A stretch of DNA of 64,000 nt, taken from assembly GCA_024362935.1 (NCBI GenBank), contig JANCRA010000028.1, positions 8,490,476 to 8,554,475 of the forward strand, in the 5' to 3' direction. Each line of letters starts with the position of its first letter. Position 1 is the stretch's first letter. The notes beneath the pieces were generated by a model. The model did no database searches, had not been told where the DNA came from, and saw only the letters and a program-made list of their open reading frames with translations. This DNA comes from Setophaga petechia (Eukaryota; Chordata; Aves; Passeriformes; Parulidae). Positions 21,201 to 36,200 of this stretch are shown here, piece by piece. Position numbers and translations under genes: made by a program.

Positions 21201-24200
21201 CCATTGCACCCCTTAGGACAGTATGTTGGGTCCTTCCACTGAAGCTCTGCTACCTGGTTAGAAAGTGCAGCCCTGCATCACAGAGAGCTGTAACTCCCTT
21301 TGAAGCTGCTGCAGGCTCAGCAATCTCCTCCTGAAGGCATCTGCTAACATTTGCCATCTCTTGCCAAATGCAACAAAAGGAAATAAAAACCAGGCCAGTC
21401 TAGGAGACTTGACAGAAGCAGAAATAAATTATAAAATTAACAGACTCACTGGAGCATCACCACTCAGGTGACTGCTCTACTACAAGATCTATTGCTGCTG
21501 GACTTTACATCTGCCAGGAGCAGCTCTGGATTGCAGCTAGCACCACAACATGGCAGGGCTGCAGGTTTCTGCATGTGAATTCCACCTGGAAAGCAGCCCA
21601 GTTGTGATTCTTCCCCAGAAAAGCTTCAGGCAGAAACACTTCATTGGCCTTGCTGCCTTGGCAACACTCAGAGCAGGGAAGCATGTGACATATTTAAGGT
21701 AATGTACACCCAGCCCCTCCCTCACCTGACTACAACCCTGCTTTATCTCTGGAACTTTCCCTCGAGCAGAGATGGAATGCTTTAGGGAAGCAAACACACA
21801 GGGCTAGCAGAGACTGATGATGAATTAAATACTCACCCCCGTCCATAAATGCTTTCAGGGAACCAGTGAAGTCCAACATAGCTGCAGAGTTTGAAGTGAG
21901 TGATGAGGGTAGAGTTAAAGCGCTTCCTATGGATAAGGTGCTGGGACTGACCTTACCATCTACAGAGAGAGGTGATGGAGAGAAGAGATGTCACTGTGAC
22001 GTTCACCAGACATGCACCCAGCCCTCAGGCTGCCCTTGGCTGCCAAGCTGCTCCAAAATGACTCATTTTGCTCATAGTCATGCTTTGAAAAAGGCCTGAA
22101 CTAGAGGCCAGGAGCTTTCTTCTGCTCACAGAAAGGCTTCTGTGTGCCTCCAACACAGAGCCAAACGTGGCTTTTGCCTCGCCTCCAGCTGCTGGAGGAA
22201 TTCTTGACCTATACATTTAATCTCCTGCTCCCTGTGGTGACACTGGAAAGATGAGCACCAGCTCCCCAGGAGCTTGAAGAATTTATTAAACCTAAGAGAC
22301 ATTTGCCAAGTAGCTTGTCTAGCTTTTTAACATGAATAAAAAGCACAACTGCCCTGGTTTTATTTCTACACTGTTATAAAGTCTGGGGTGCACATCATTG
22401 TCCAGAAGGAATGTGACAGCCATAAGCAGATTCTATTATTTACCAAATAAAATCCTCCTGCTTTGGAAGTGACCATGCAGCTGAAAGAGGCAGTGGCAAA
22501 TGCCAGGGAACAAATGTGTTGTCAATACCAGATCTTCTTGAGCTGGTTTGCTTATAAATACTAAAATTTATGGCAAAAACAGTCATGAGCAATTTGCATT
22601 TTTGTACTCGGCAGCAAAATTTGCACACCACAATTTTTGTTATAAATATATAATCCATCCTGTTAGATGGAAATTTTAAATGTTTACACCTTTCCCAAGA
22701 GACACTGCAGCAAGTAATGATTTTGTAGTACACAAGCTTTGCACCAGATGCAATTATTTAACATCTTAAGTAACTGCAAAATTATGTAGGGCTTGCAGTG
22801 CTCTTCAAACCACAAGCAAGAAGTTTTCTATAACACAGTCTCATTTCCTCTACCAGAACTTCTCCCAGCCTTGCATTTCTAAGCAGGGCTTGGTCAATCC
22901 AGCAGCCTCAGAGTAACCAAATTTATTCAGGAGGAGGCCAAGTACCCTGGGGACTGCTTCCAAAGGCGAGGCAAAGCTTAGAAGTTACTCATTGAGGAAT
23001 TTTAGAAAGGATTATAAAAATATGTTGCTCTGTTGCTTTACAACCACCAGACCTGAGCCACTGCACACAAGCCTGACACCGAGCAGGTTGGAACTGCATG
23101 AGGAGTGACACACAGCTCTGTCACGTGCTTTGCAGTGACTGCTCCCACCCAACCTGCACAAAGGCTTTGCTGGTTTGAGTCTTGAGTTGGCGTGGGGAGA
23201 GGGAAAAGGAAGACAATGCCATATGTGAATATTTATTCTAGCAAAATTTGAGCTGTGGGCAATTACTCCAGCATCTGTCAACATCTTTGACTTTATGTTT
23301 CTACACTAAAAATGGTTATATACACTCTATTGTATACCTTGCTATTATTTAGCAGGTTTTTTGGGTACAACTCAGGATGCATATCCAAGTCTGTAACCAC
23401 CCTGTGTCAGGCCAACAGATCCTAAGCAGATACAGCTTTCCAAGCCCACATTTCTCCAACATCAGGGCTGTGCACATGAAGACTCCAACAACACCTGCAG
23501 TAGGGGACACAACCACTGCCTGAACAGTTACTCTGGATTAGATCCCAAAGAGCTGCTCTTGTGAGAAGGACTGAGTACCCTGCAATCCAAATGGCCATTT
23601 GAAACAAACCAGTGGTTTTACAGCAGCGCTGGGGTTTTAAAGCAGCAGCTGTTGAAACAGCGAGGCAGCAGCCAAGTGATATAAAGCTACTGTTGCTTTC
23701 AAGAATTCAACTGACCTACTATCCTGCTTGTCAGGACAGAGTTACCCCCTCAAGTATAGGCAGCCAGCAAAAATACATCCCATGGCTCCTATAAAGAGAC
23801 CTAAGACAGAGGAGACCTGAGAAACTTCTGCTGGCTCTCCACAGAAAGCCCAGTTCCCAGTCAAACAAGGGCACGCTGTTACAGCCTTGAGACTTCGAAT
23901 GAGGTTTAGCCTGAGCTTTTCTCAGCCCCGGGGCCAAGGTCAGTGGCTCAGCACGTACCTGAAGGTGGTGCTGGTGAACAGAATCTGTTTGTGGACCCAA
24001 CAGCTGAGATGCCATCTCCTGCAGCCTGGGGAGGGGTGAGAGCCCGGGTGGCACTGAGCGGGGAGCCCCCGGCCCGCAGCTCCGCCGTCAGCGGCGGCCC
24101 GATCTGCGTCTGCACATTCTTCCTTTGCAAAGTGCTGGTGGTCTCCAGGCTGGCACAGGAGCTCGAGATGGACGTAGGCAAACTCGTGACCGGCGCAGAT

Positions 24201-27200
24201 CCCCTTTGTGCACAAGAAACGGGTCCTGCTACGTTCTCTGTTTTGACAATGGTTCCGATGGTGTGGTTCAGAAGTCCGCAACTCGCTGGGGGCGTGAGGG
24301 GCCGAGGCCACGTTTGCCGATGAGACAAAACAGGGATTGTGTTCCCAGAGCCCGTGAGCCTCTGGGAGTCAGTCAACTGTGCTGAGGATTCGGATGAAAC
24401 GCCGTAGAAATGAGGCCCGTTCACCTTAATGTCGGAGGCTGTCGGCCCGTTCGAAGTCCCGCAAGAAGAAGCCTTCTTGGATTTATCTATACAAGAGCTG
24501 CAGTTAACATCTTCCTGTGACAAAGTCTGCTGGGATTGCGAGGAGCTCAAGGAATTCTGGGTGGTAATCCCTGAGGTGCAGGATGACATGGAATAGAGGG
24601 AAGGTGTGGGTGCCTTGTCAGCTGCCTGGTAAGGGTTGGCGAGTGAGCCATCTGCCACAATAACAGGCTTAATATCAGCCTTCTCTGTTTGTTCAGAGTC
24701 CCAAAGCGAAGTCATCTGCTTAGCAGATAAATGTTTCAATATGCTGCACTGGAGCGCAACAACACTACAGAGCCACTGGAAGGAAGGAAGAAAAAAAGTG
24801 CAGGTTAGCTCTGGAGGCAGCAGTGCTCCAAACCTCTACAGTTGCTCCATCTTTCACCCAGCTTGAGGAAATCCAGCTGCTGACTGCTCAGATGCAGTGT
24901 GGAACTACAGCATCTGCTCTGGAGCTCACCTATAATTAGGAGAAAATTTTGTCCAGAGGTATAGAAGTGCAACCAAAATTATGTACTGTTTATCTGCACA
25001 CTGGAGGTAGGACAGAGAGGGGTTGAGATTAAAGGAGGGAGAAGGTAGCATTTCCTTATTTCCAAACTCCTCCTTCTCTTCACTTGTTAAATGCTGCAAC
25101 TCTTCAGCCTCAGGTTACAAACACGCCTTTCACTAATTTAGGCTTCTAGCCAAACACAACCCTCCAACTTACTCCACAGCATGTTGGAAAGAAATGCTGC
25201 TCTACCTCAGGTACAGGGAGTAGAAAGCTGGGGTGGAGAGCACTCTTCTTTTACACAAAGTGGAGGAAGACCAAAAGATTTATTCTAAGTTTTAAGCTCC
25301 ATGGTGGATATGCACCTGCCACATAAAAGAAGCTTGTCTGTGCTAAAAGGAGGACTTGATTTCCCCCCTGACAGCAACTTAACATGCCTTTACACTGTGG
25401 AATCTGGCCAGAAGTTTCATACAAGATTTAAACACTCATTTGACCTTGATTTACATGCCCAATTCTATCTGCAATAAAAAGCGACCCAGAAATGGGACGT
25501 TAACTTATAAATAAACGTGTCAGAGAGCAGCCTTACATAATCAAAGTGCAAAGTATTTCCCCTCAGCCACAAAATAAAGATGACGTCTAGACAGAAGGCC
25601 CTCGACTCCACTCTTAAGGCCAGAGGACTATTGCACCACTTCCCTGAAGTGTCAAATGAGGAATTTTACATCTCACCTGGAAAGTCAAAGTGAAGTTTTA
25701 ATGCACAAAGGTGTCAGAGACAAGACAAGCTATCACCTTCACACAGGAGCCTGAGATTGGTTTCCTAGACAACTGCTCCATCACGACTGAAGTGGAAGGG
25801 GCTCTTTGTACCAAACCAACTACACACACAGAGTCCAAGCATTTGACTTAATTTACCTCCTGTTGTTCTGTCTGGCTGGCTAAGTGCTCAGTGTTCAAAA
25901 GGTGCTTCTGCAAGGGTTCCTCGGGGATCCCGTTACAGATCAGCTCGCCATCTCTAATTGCTGCAGGCGCGAGTAACGGGGGTGGAAGCCGGTACTGGGA
26001 CTTTATAGCATCAGGAACCTACAGTGTGGAGAAAGAAGATCACACATGAGAACAATTACTCAAGAATGACTAGTTAAACCAAGTGCTTGATCAGCATTAA
26101 ACTTTGCATTTGCTGCTTTCTCACCCAAAGGAACCCTGCAGATACATTCGAAGTATCGAGGACTGAGTACTTTAAATTGATGTAGCCATGCTGAAATTAA
26201 TAGGTTTAGTTCCCTTAGGCCAGGTATGACTTTGGTACAACATGGTGGCTACAACATAAGAGAAATCATGAAAAAACAGCCAAGGGAAGTCTGTATGGCA
26301 GTTTTCAGGCAACAAACCTGGCAACAAACACAGCCCCAAATCTGACTGTAGGGGCCACCTTCAGGAAGTTTTGTGTCGTACCTTCTATGCTTGTGCTAGA
26401 TTTAAGTGCTTACTTGTAATAATTGAGCCTTATAGTTGAACGAAAGAGATCTTCTTAAACCCTACAAGTAGTGAGTGCTGACTCCCAGATCTCTCACCAA
26501 AACAATCATTCAGGCTCTGTCTTCTTCCTCCCGCCCCAAGGAGTATGCTGCTTTCCCTTCCAAACTAAAACACATACACAGGGGTTTCCACCCACCACTA
26601 CTTGTTACACATACCTTCAGACCTTTCCTCTTCACTGACTGAAGAACTCTGCGATTCGGAGGATGTTTCTTATGGATTCGGTTTAAGAAATCCACTTTGA
26701 CAACGTGCTGAGATATGGTGTCCTGGAACCGGTCAAATACTCGGCACCGATTACTCAGGGTCAAGTTCTTCTGGTTCAGCTGGGTGATCAGATAATGCCA
26801 CAGGAGTTAGGGATCTGCAGGTCACTCTAAGGCACCCTAAGACTTTCATAATGCCTCGTAGCACTGGCAGTACAGCATCAGCTCAGCTTTAGACTATTTG
26901 TTTCCTGCAGCACTAACCATTTCTGTTAAAGGGCACATTGCTGGAGATGAATACAAAAGCATTTAGAGGCCGACTAAGCAGTATCAATGCTCTCAGAAGC
27001 AGTTTGTCTGGGAAAAAGCTCTTTGTTTCAGCCCCCTGTTTCCTGAGTATTTAAGTCTCAAGTACACTGCTTTTCCAAAAATGAAAACTCTCTCTTGGAA
27101 TGAAACTTTTTTGGGTTAAGCATGCAAAGAATTACTTCCCCTATTTGTAGCACTGTGCTGCTTTGTATCCCAGTTCTGGAAGCTCATCTAGATCTTAAAG

Positions 27201-30200
27201 AGTCCAGTCAAAAACTAGATAAGCTGTCAGTGAGCCACAATCTGAGCTGTAAGCTTCAGTTACAGGAAGGAGTTCCCCCATCTTTATATCTTATTGCAGA
27301 CAGCAGCATCATATTCCTTTGGAGAGTGCGTTGCTTGCAGCAGGAGCTTTACAAGCGTTACAGGGAGCAATAAGAGCTCAGAAGCTGTTTTACATTTGTT
27401 GTGCTTTGTCCTTTAATGGACCTGCCAGGTTCCACTCCAGCATCCGGTTACCATACTGCAATCATAGTCCTGCTTACCACCACGTGTTCTATGTGATTTG
27501 GGCACATCCATCTACCCAGAGGCATGGCAGTAAGCGGTGGCTCCAGACAATCCATGTGGAACAGGAGTGGGCAATAATCACACTGGATTAGAGGTGCCAC
27601 TCTGCAACTCCTGAGAAGAGAGAGCCAAATCTTATTCCCTGTACAGAGTATAAATAGAACATTCAGACAAGCTTGGCTGACCACTTCAGTTTATCCTCTA
27701 CACTGTTGTTTGCACCAAAAAGTAGGATTTCTGATTTGTAACTTGATCTGTATAGACCTTCTTTGAGATCCACTCGAGGCAAAAGCCTTTATGTGAAGTA
27801 AAATTCAGAGATCAAAAGGAAATCTCAGATTTAGGTAATTACAAGTTTCCTTAGAGGAATCATGTGTGATGCTGGGACGTGTACATCAACAAGATGTTCT
27901 CAGAACAAATCTCAAACTCCAGAAAAACAACTACATCTGAATCCCCAGGCTTTATAAAAGCCTTTGCTCTATGACAAAGTCATCAGTTGTTCTCCACAAA
28001 AGCCCACCTGAATCCCCATTCCACTTCGAGAAATTCACTCTGACTGGGTTTCTGAAATAAAGGTTTCATTTTCACTGACATTTTGAATTGGGATTGATCT
28101 ATGCACTTTTTTATGCAGCGTTACAAAACCCATCAGTATTTTGTACTGGTTTTCAGATTTACAATTTCAGCACAATATTCCTATTTTCCCTGGGCTTATA
28201 AATCTCTCAGTAGATTTCTATTTCCTAAAGGTCACCTCCTCACACGCTTCCTTCACAAACCATAAACAAACATCGCCATTTACCAAACCACCATCACACT
28301 TCAGAATATTTCTTTGCAGAAAAACACTGAAGACAAGACGGCTCAATCTTGTCAATCTTCAGGCTACATTTCAGAACCCTTTACAGCTGGACCTACACAT
28401 GCTGTGGTGAACACCTGTTATTTAGCAAAGACTAATATTGTCCCATTTGTTTAGAGGATTGCAAGTAAATAATGAAGGAGAATGGAAAAGGACACAGGTA
28501 ATCTACTTTTTTCAGCAAGAACTTTGCTCCTGTGAAGGATGCAGCTACACTGAACAGCTTCCTGAAAGAACAAGTACCTGTTGCATGTGAAGCAGACCTT
28601 CACCGGCAAGGGAACCAAACCATTGTGGTCTAACTCGTGTTGTGCTTTCTTGACATTCTTTCCTGTGGTTTCTTCCTTTCTCCTCCTCTTACTAGTACCT
28701 GAAAAGGAAATTTTTAAAAAGCTTTGTGTTATCCACATAACAGAGGTTTGCCTTCTGGTAGATACATATAATCATCTCAGAAAAGTCAAAGACTGCTGCT
28801 TAAGGAATCTCCATCAACCACTAAATCTAGCCTCAAGTGACAGAGACTGTCTTTAAAGACAGATATTTTTCACACTTAGTGATTTCAGTGACACCCTATA
28901 CATTTAGTCACTACTTTGTTACTATATTATTGCATCATAAATCAAAAATCAAGTATTTTGACAACTGATTCTTTTTCATATTGATGATCTAGTCCAAGAT
29001 GAGATCAACAACCATCTATCACAAGTTCTGATGGACATGGTGTGTAGTTGCAGTGTCCCCACAGATTTGAAAGGCACTTGCTGCTAGGCAGTTGGAGGAG
29101 AGCCAGAGGTACCTCTGCTTTCACCAGCGAGCACCACTGGAGCCACAACTGTCACAAGAGTCAGGAGGGCAAAGAGGAAAGATGGCAGCAGGATGCAACT
29201 GCAGACATCTTCACTATCAGCAGACAAGGCCCTGCTCACCTGGAAGTGCTGTGGTGCAGGTCAGTTCATTCGGCAGCTGGAACTGCGTTGGGTTCCTTTC
29301 CATGGCAGCAGCAATAAGAAGCTCAAAGGGTCGCTTCAGCTGGGGCTGCCCACAGTCCATTTCTGCAATGGCAGAGTCATCATCCACGTCAATTATGTCC
29401 TCATCCACATCATTCTGTTCAGAGTTGGGGGTCTCGGTGCTGGCATTGGATGTGGGAGTGCCAGGCCGGCTCGCTCTCCTTTCCAAGATCCTGGCATGCG
29501 CATTAGCCCTGATGCTGCTGCTAGACCTGTCCAACAGGTCTGCGTCACTGGTGGGGGAGGTGGTCCTTTTCCCAGATTTGTCCACCAATCCATTTACCTG
29601 CCCCAGCTCTTTCTTCTGTTCTCGCTTCTGCACGACATGAATAGGCAGGCTTATCATGGAGGCCACAAACAAAGCACATCAACCTTGACAAATATGCGAT
29701 TGAAGACAAACAGCATCTGAAAACGCTTGAGCCACGCGCTACAACTTCCCCCTGGCAGTCATCAGAGCCTCGATCAAGAACAGTCTGATGGCAGCTAAGG
29801 TACAGGTGACACAACAGCTGAAGAGAACCAAGCATGGGGAAGAACATTACCATGTGTCTCTCCTTTCAGGGTAGCTATACTTGAGTCCAGATCAGGACAT
29901 TTCACAGCATCTAGTCCTACACATTTGACAAATGACACAACTGTTTACTTTGTTACCAACACTGAGAAATTCCACAGCAAACTGTTCGCTGTTGATGCAC
30001 TTTACTAACCCTGGCACTGCATACAAACCCATCAGAGGTTGAGAAGGTCAGCTGGAGAATACAAGCACAACATACAAACAACACACTGCTATCTCCTGAT
30101 GACAGGAGTCTTGAACAAGGTGCAGCAGAGGAAAACTACAGATTGCCATCACCATAAGATCCATTTTGCAACAGGAGGAAATGCTGTATGGCCTGGGATG

Positions 30201-33200
30201 AGCAACTGTGCACTGTTCCAGCATCACCCATATGGAGGAACCAATCTACTCCATCACTAACATAGTCTGCAAAGGGAGCAAAGTGTTTTCAGGCAGTTTT
30301 TAATATAGAGAAGTTGGGGATTTTTTCCTTTTCTCTCTCTTTTTACTTTATTATTTGTTTTTTTGATTTGTGACCTTCATTTCTATTGTTGGCAGATGGC
30401 TGAGCAGTACCCTGGAAACATAACAAGGCAATCACTTCAGGAACAAAAGGCTGAGCACACAGTTTTCTTCCAATCTGTTTTGGGTGTCACTTCAAGGGAA
30501 CAGTTGCTAGATAGCTTGGTGCAGTTTCTAAACCCTCTGCTACGCAGCCCTACGTGGTCACAGCAATAAGATGTTTACATTGTGCAAGACAGCTTCCTGG
30601 AGAAAGAGCATCAAGGCAAAAAAAAAAAAGACAAGCTACAATATTGCCCAATCATCTCCTTCCCATCCTGTTCAACAGCCCAGGAAATCATAACTCACTG
30701 TGATTTCACCCTCTGCTGATGTACAACTGCTGTGAAGTCACTCTTCTAAAAAACACATATTAAGTAGAATCAGAGCCCTGATGGCAAAGCTGTATTAATG
30801 TGACTCCCATTCTGTCTGTAGACAGCTCACCTCCTCAAGCACAGGAGCCATTCCCATTTCCTCTGTGCCTCAGCTCTCCCTCCTTTCCAGAAATGGGGGG
30901 GAAGGAAAACAGTTTAAAAGACACAGAATGACAAGAAGGTATCAGGCGTTTCAGTTTTACCTCCTAGTAGTGAGGTTAAAATATCCTAAGGATCTCACCA
31001 AGACCCCTTAGGTTTCTTTGAGCCCTTTCCTAACAAAACCCTTTGCAAACACGAGCACAAAGAAGCAGCTCTGGTTGTCTAAGTACACACGAAGGGAGAG
31101 GCAGGTATAAACCACAGGATTCATGTTTCAGAGGGCCAGTTGGAAGGGCAGGGACTGTGTCTGTCTGAGGCTTTACCTTGCGGCGCACGGTGCAGCGGTG
31201 GCACATCCACTCCCCCGGAGGCAGCATCTCCTCGCTGAGCGGAGGGTTGCTACAAGAGAAACACAAAGCAAAGCTTTACTGTTATTTACTGTCATTTCTG
31301 GAACTCTTCTCACGTACACAGCCAGAGTCAGGGCAGCTCTGCGGTTCCACTCCCAGGCACTTCCTTTAATTTATGGTGAAGCTCCCTGGATTCGCTCTCC
31401 CATACATCCACTTAGCCAGACACCTCCAAGAAGCCAGTCTTCCATGACACCCATCTCAGCTCCATGGTTTCAGAGCACTCTCAGACTTGAACAGCAAAGA
31501 TAAATGGAAGATTCACTGGTGTGCCACACACATACCTCCCCCCACACCTCCTTAAATAACTTGATTACTCCATGTGAGACCACACAGATTCCCGTGCAGC
31601 AAGCACAGTCATACATCCTTGGATTTGCAGTGAGTCCAACTGAACGAGCTACCATGAGGTCTACCCACCATCTCTCCCATGTACTCCATCCCTGGGCACA
31701 CTTACTTAATGGTAGAAACCACCTTCTATCTTAAGACAACCCAAATACTCTTAAAAGTGTCACCATATCCAGCTTGCCTTGGCTACGAAGCACAGGATAC
31801 ATCCTACTCACATGGATCTGCACTTACTATAAATGCTGTATCACAGTGAAATGACATTCTCATTTTGATGCTAGAAATAAACTAAAGCAAATTAGACTAA
31901 GGAGTAAGGAGGACTATTTTGAGAAACACTTTTCCTCAGTAAAAGGCAGAGCAGCATATGTTAGATGATACACTTTCCTTACAGATCCTACTACTAACTC
32001 AAGTACTTTCCAACACCTCTTTATCATTAAGATTTGTTATTTGAGCAAACTGCTGACTGTGGCAGGGAAAATGTACCTGCTGGCAAAACCCAGCCATTTA
32101 CCATGCAGTGTGGCTTAAGATAATACTTTTAGAAGTTCTCTTGACTTTTGCTAGAGGCAGTTCTTAGCAAGTCTGCTCTCTTGTGCTGAACACACGGATA
32201 TACTACCACAGGATCTGGAAGCTCCATTTCCTTCTGACTGGGAAAAAGATTTCAAGGATCCACTGGGACTGACTGAATTACAAGGGGATCAAGAAGTACA
32301 GAAGCTTGTAAGACTGGCCCAAGAAAGCCACACAAGCATGGGAAGCTAGATGTTGGTTCATGGCAGGAGTCTCTATACTGTTTATTGCACCCACAAATAC
32401 CCAACCAAATCCGAGTTAAGCTTTCCAGTCTCCAGCCCTGACAAGCCAGGGAGGATAAGATGCATACTTGCTGGCTGGGAAGAGCTGTGCTTTGCAGCAA
32501 AGGGAGAGGCTCTCTTCCTCGAGAATCTTGCTCCTAGCACAGGGAAATGGCACAGGATCCCAGCCCAGGCTCCCAAGCCTGGACTGTGAAAACAAACACA
32601 CTTCCTTTGTTTAAACAGAGTCCCGGCGAGCCTTGCCCCGAGCTCGCCCTGTGCCAGCACTGCCTCTGCAGGTACTGCAGCCACCCGGGGTCACACTCCC
32701 TCTTGCAACACTGTGCCTGGAAAACTGAAGGAAGAGCACAGCAAGAACCAAGCTGGTAATAACCTCAGCATTTCTGGTGTCAGGCTCTGGGGAATTCAGT
32801 AGAGCCAACACATCTGGCAGCCATTTTGAGGAGGAGTGCAGGGTTTCAGAGGCCTCTGTGTTCCAGGCGCTCCAGAAACGCAGCGCTCTGCATATATGCT
32901 CTGACATACCTGCAGCTTATGTTTCTCATTTCCTGGAGGGCTTGGATGAACAAGAGATCAGGCTCTAGATGAGAGCACCAAAGCCTCCACTACTGGCTGC
33001 TTCACCCCAAATGCTTGGATGAAGCAGTAGCTCCCTGCCCCAAACTAATCTTTTGCTAACAGAAGCAGGGAAGGGAGGGTGGAAGGAGGAGAGTAACAAA
33101 TGATCCCCGTGTTCTTGCTGCAGCATAAATCCAGCTGAATCCTAAGGTGCATCCTGCAACAGCTCAGGTTTTACTCTTGCTAGAAAACGAGCTCTTAGAT

Positions 33201-36200
33201 CTGCCTCTACAGCAAGTATGGATTCATGTGGCCCATTCCCCTCTCCCCTCCCAACACCCCAGGGCACAAAAACCACAGACTTTGACTTGCTCCTAGTGAA
33301 ATTTCACCCTCTGAAGCTCCCGACGAGCGTGCCTGAACTGCTGGGAACACGTCTGCCCCATTCCGACGTGCGGCGTGCCAGGGATCCGCACGCTGCCAGA
33401 TGCCTCCGGTTATTTGTTTTAACTGTTACCTCAATCTTACGCATTTTACAATGAAACAATTAATACCACGGTGAACCTCGAGAGACGCCTGGAAGAGTCA
33501 GAACAGGTTTCTTCTGCAAGTGTGTATGTTATTGTCCCATTTGCTGGGTTTGAAGCATGAAATCCTACATACTCTGTACTATTAAAGAAGCATTTTAATG
33601 AATGCTGCTACCCAAAGGCCTGTGGAAGGAGGGGGAAAGATTCGTTTCAGAGCAGCAGAAAGGTTTTAGTGCTCAGATAAACCTCCTGAGGTTTTCTGCT
33701 CACTGGCAGGGCCTAGCTGCGATTGCAAGTGTATTAAAAGACTGATTCTGCCTCTCCTGGTTAATGAACTGTTCATCAAGGCAGCTCACCATGCTAACAA
33801 AGACTGATGAAGGCTGCTCCTGCACTGCTGGCCTCGCAGCAAGCAGAGAGCACTGCCTGGGTCTCAGCAGAAAGCCAGGGAAGCGCTAAAGAATGCTGTT
33901 TTAATTGACTAGGTATGACCACATTCTTCAACCTTTTACTGTAAGCATAAAAGAAACGGATTTTTAAATCTGAGCAAGATACTTGATCTTCATAAGCAAG
34001 GTAAGAATTAGCACTTTGGCAGGAGCACCAGAGCCCTTTTCTCCCTATCTTTCATGGGTTCATTAGCATGCACAGCTCCAGCCGCCAGTGTTTGCTGCCA
34101 ACAGGACCTGGAATTGTACAGCTCCCACTTTATCTTCGGTTACAACACATCTCCTTTCAACTACACACCAGTCAGTTGCACTTTTCAACCAGTCAGTTAT
34201 ATTTTCACTAACCCTTCATTTCAGAAAGTTCCCCCTTCTGTCATCACAGACAAGAGTGGTGGCCTCTGCTGTTTACCTGGGGGGTTTGGTGTGACCCAAA
34301 TCAAACCTGCTCAGCAGAATGTGTTTCTGGCATTTAAAACAAAGACAGTTCTAAAAACAACAGGCTGACTTAAAAACACCTGGAAGACTAACTAATACAA
34401 AGCCTCTGAAAATTAAAGGAGATGTTTATCATTGCCTAGTCAAAAACCACTACACTGTCTATGAAGTCACTTGCCATATAATATCTGTCTCGTATCTGGC
34501 CTTTTCTCAGAAAGTTAACTATCTCCTGAAATTCCTATCAGATGCATTGTCAAGCATTGCTCTGCCATGGTCAGAATGCAATGCTCTATCCCTTAAATAA
34601 AACTTAAATGGCTATGACAAAATAAAAAAATCTTCAAGAGCATATTAGGAGTTTTTATCAAGCAAACAATAGCATGAAGCCACTTAGCTTTTCAATTTCA
34701 CACTCTGAGGCTCTCATACATCAGAAGCCTGTTGTCAAGTCTAAATCCTGTAATTACTCCTCACTTTGCTGACCTCAATAAATAGGTAAACAAGTGCTCC
34801 AAGGAATGGCACCTTCTCCAATACAAACTGGGCCGTAGCTCTCAAAGGAAGCAGTTATAAGCAGACCTGAGGTTATTTACACACTGCATTCCTGGCCATC
34901 TTGCGTCAAAGGCACGTTGACACTACTTTTGGACCCACCAGGATACAGCCAGCTACCAGCTGGGATAATGGTGGCAGGAAAACAAACCAGTGCCTGGTGA
35001 AGCTTTCTTCAATAACTTCTCTTTCATGTCAGTTGTTTTCAACAATTGGACTTAAATATTTTTTTTTCCTGTGTGGAGGAAAAATAGTAACACCATGAAA
35101 AAAATGTAGGCAAACACATTTTTTCCTTCTCAAGAAACTTGATTAACTGACCAAGGCTCAGTGACAGGATGATAATGAAGGATGCTAGATATGTTTGCCA
35201 GATAAGGGAAGAAGGCTTTCAACTCTTCTATGGGACTCCTATTTATCCCTATGATGGATAGAGCTACAGCTGTTCTACCAGCTTCATAAAGAACAAGGCT
35301 CCCTGGCTTCCTACAGCAGGGCCTCAATGGCAGCTAAAACAAACCAGGAAACCAACCTCACTGTCAGGGCTTTACAAGAGCCCCATTGAGAAACAGGGAA
35401 AGTTGCATCATTTACAAATTCAGCTTTTTGGAACATTTTTACTGTGCCCAAGTTACATACTTCTGCTCACAGCTGCTCCCAAACCCGGCTGCAGGAGGAC
35501 ACCTGGAACCCTGAGCTTCTACCTTAGACAGAATAAAACCACACCAAACAAGCCAACAGCTGCAGCCTGCAGCAAGGTCCTCCCCACTGCAACTCCCTTC
35601 CCTTCCTCTTTTACTCTTGCATCAACACAAAGCTTCTGAAGACAGAAGTCAGAATTCAATTACCACAGAGGTGGTTATTAGGAAAACTATCAGCTCCCTC
35701 CTCTCCTCCACTGTTGTTCCTCAAATTATTCAGTGAAGTCTCCAAGTTCTGCTCATTAACATGGCTAAATTGTGACACTCAGCTGTACAATAATCTTCCT
35801 GAAAAAGCCAAAGATTTCTCAAGCATCAATGCAGAGACCACCAAACTTCAGATAAGCCCAGCATAATTTTTGTTCTTTACAGACCTCTAAGCATGACCTG
35901 ATCACATTAAAACTAACAGTTTCAGCAACATTCTGGCCTCAATTAGGCTCATATTGTTTATAAGTTATACCTATTTTAAGCCAGCAGCACAATTCACATT
36001 AACTACAGAGCATCACCCACTATATTTCTACCTGTGGTGCAACAACAACCTGTGAAAAAAGCTGGACAGCAGGTAGCACAACTTTGTCTACACTGAAGTG
36101 AACGTCTTGAGCGTGGGCATAAGAAGTTCTAAATTAGCAACAACCAGCAAGGACTCCTGGACACCACCAAAAAGGTCAGGACATGATTATTTTGGCTGCC

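Larger units (their letters stand above)
15204..21959 (-). other. PHF12: PHF12 exons 10-15: C-terminal FHA region
   Basis: Exons 21837-21959, 20739-20882, 18748-18846, 18112-18194, 16140-16278 and 15204-15538 encode residues 703-1009. The FHA signature appears in order: Arg818 and YIGTG (821-825), SGKHA (842-846) and [11 protein letters not shown] (861-871), matching the usual Gly, Ser-x-x-His and Asn-Gly positions of phosphothreonine-binding FHA domains. A Lys/Glu-rich charged linker ([14 protein letters not shown]) follows, then a highly conserved C-terminus with [15 protein letters not shown] and the final LRSNSVP. Arg818, Ser842 and His845 are candidate phosphate-contact and structural residues by family analogy. 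Confidence 0.93.
26780..31176 (-). other. PHF12 introns 3-6 (non-exonic parts)
   Basis: Introns 6 (26780-27477), 5 (27611-28577), 4 (28699-29239) and 3 (29628-31176) hold unique AT-rich sequence. A T-rich tract lies near 30330-30365 and a 12-A run near 30620. No transposon or RNA gene was recognised. Confidence 0.6.

Noticed and set aside
32617..32671. Exon-like segment on the plus strand (pyrimidine tract, AG, open frame with several cysteines, then GTACTG)
   Set aside because: It is antisense to PHF12 inside intron 2, with a weak donor, no partner exons and no recognisable domain.
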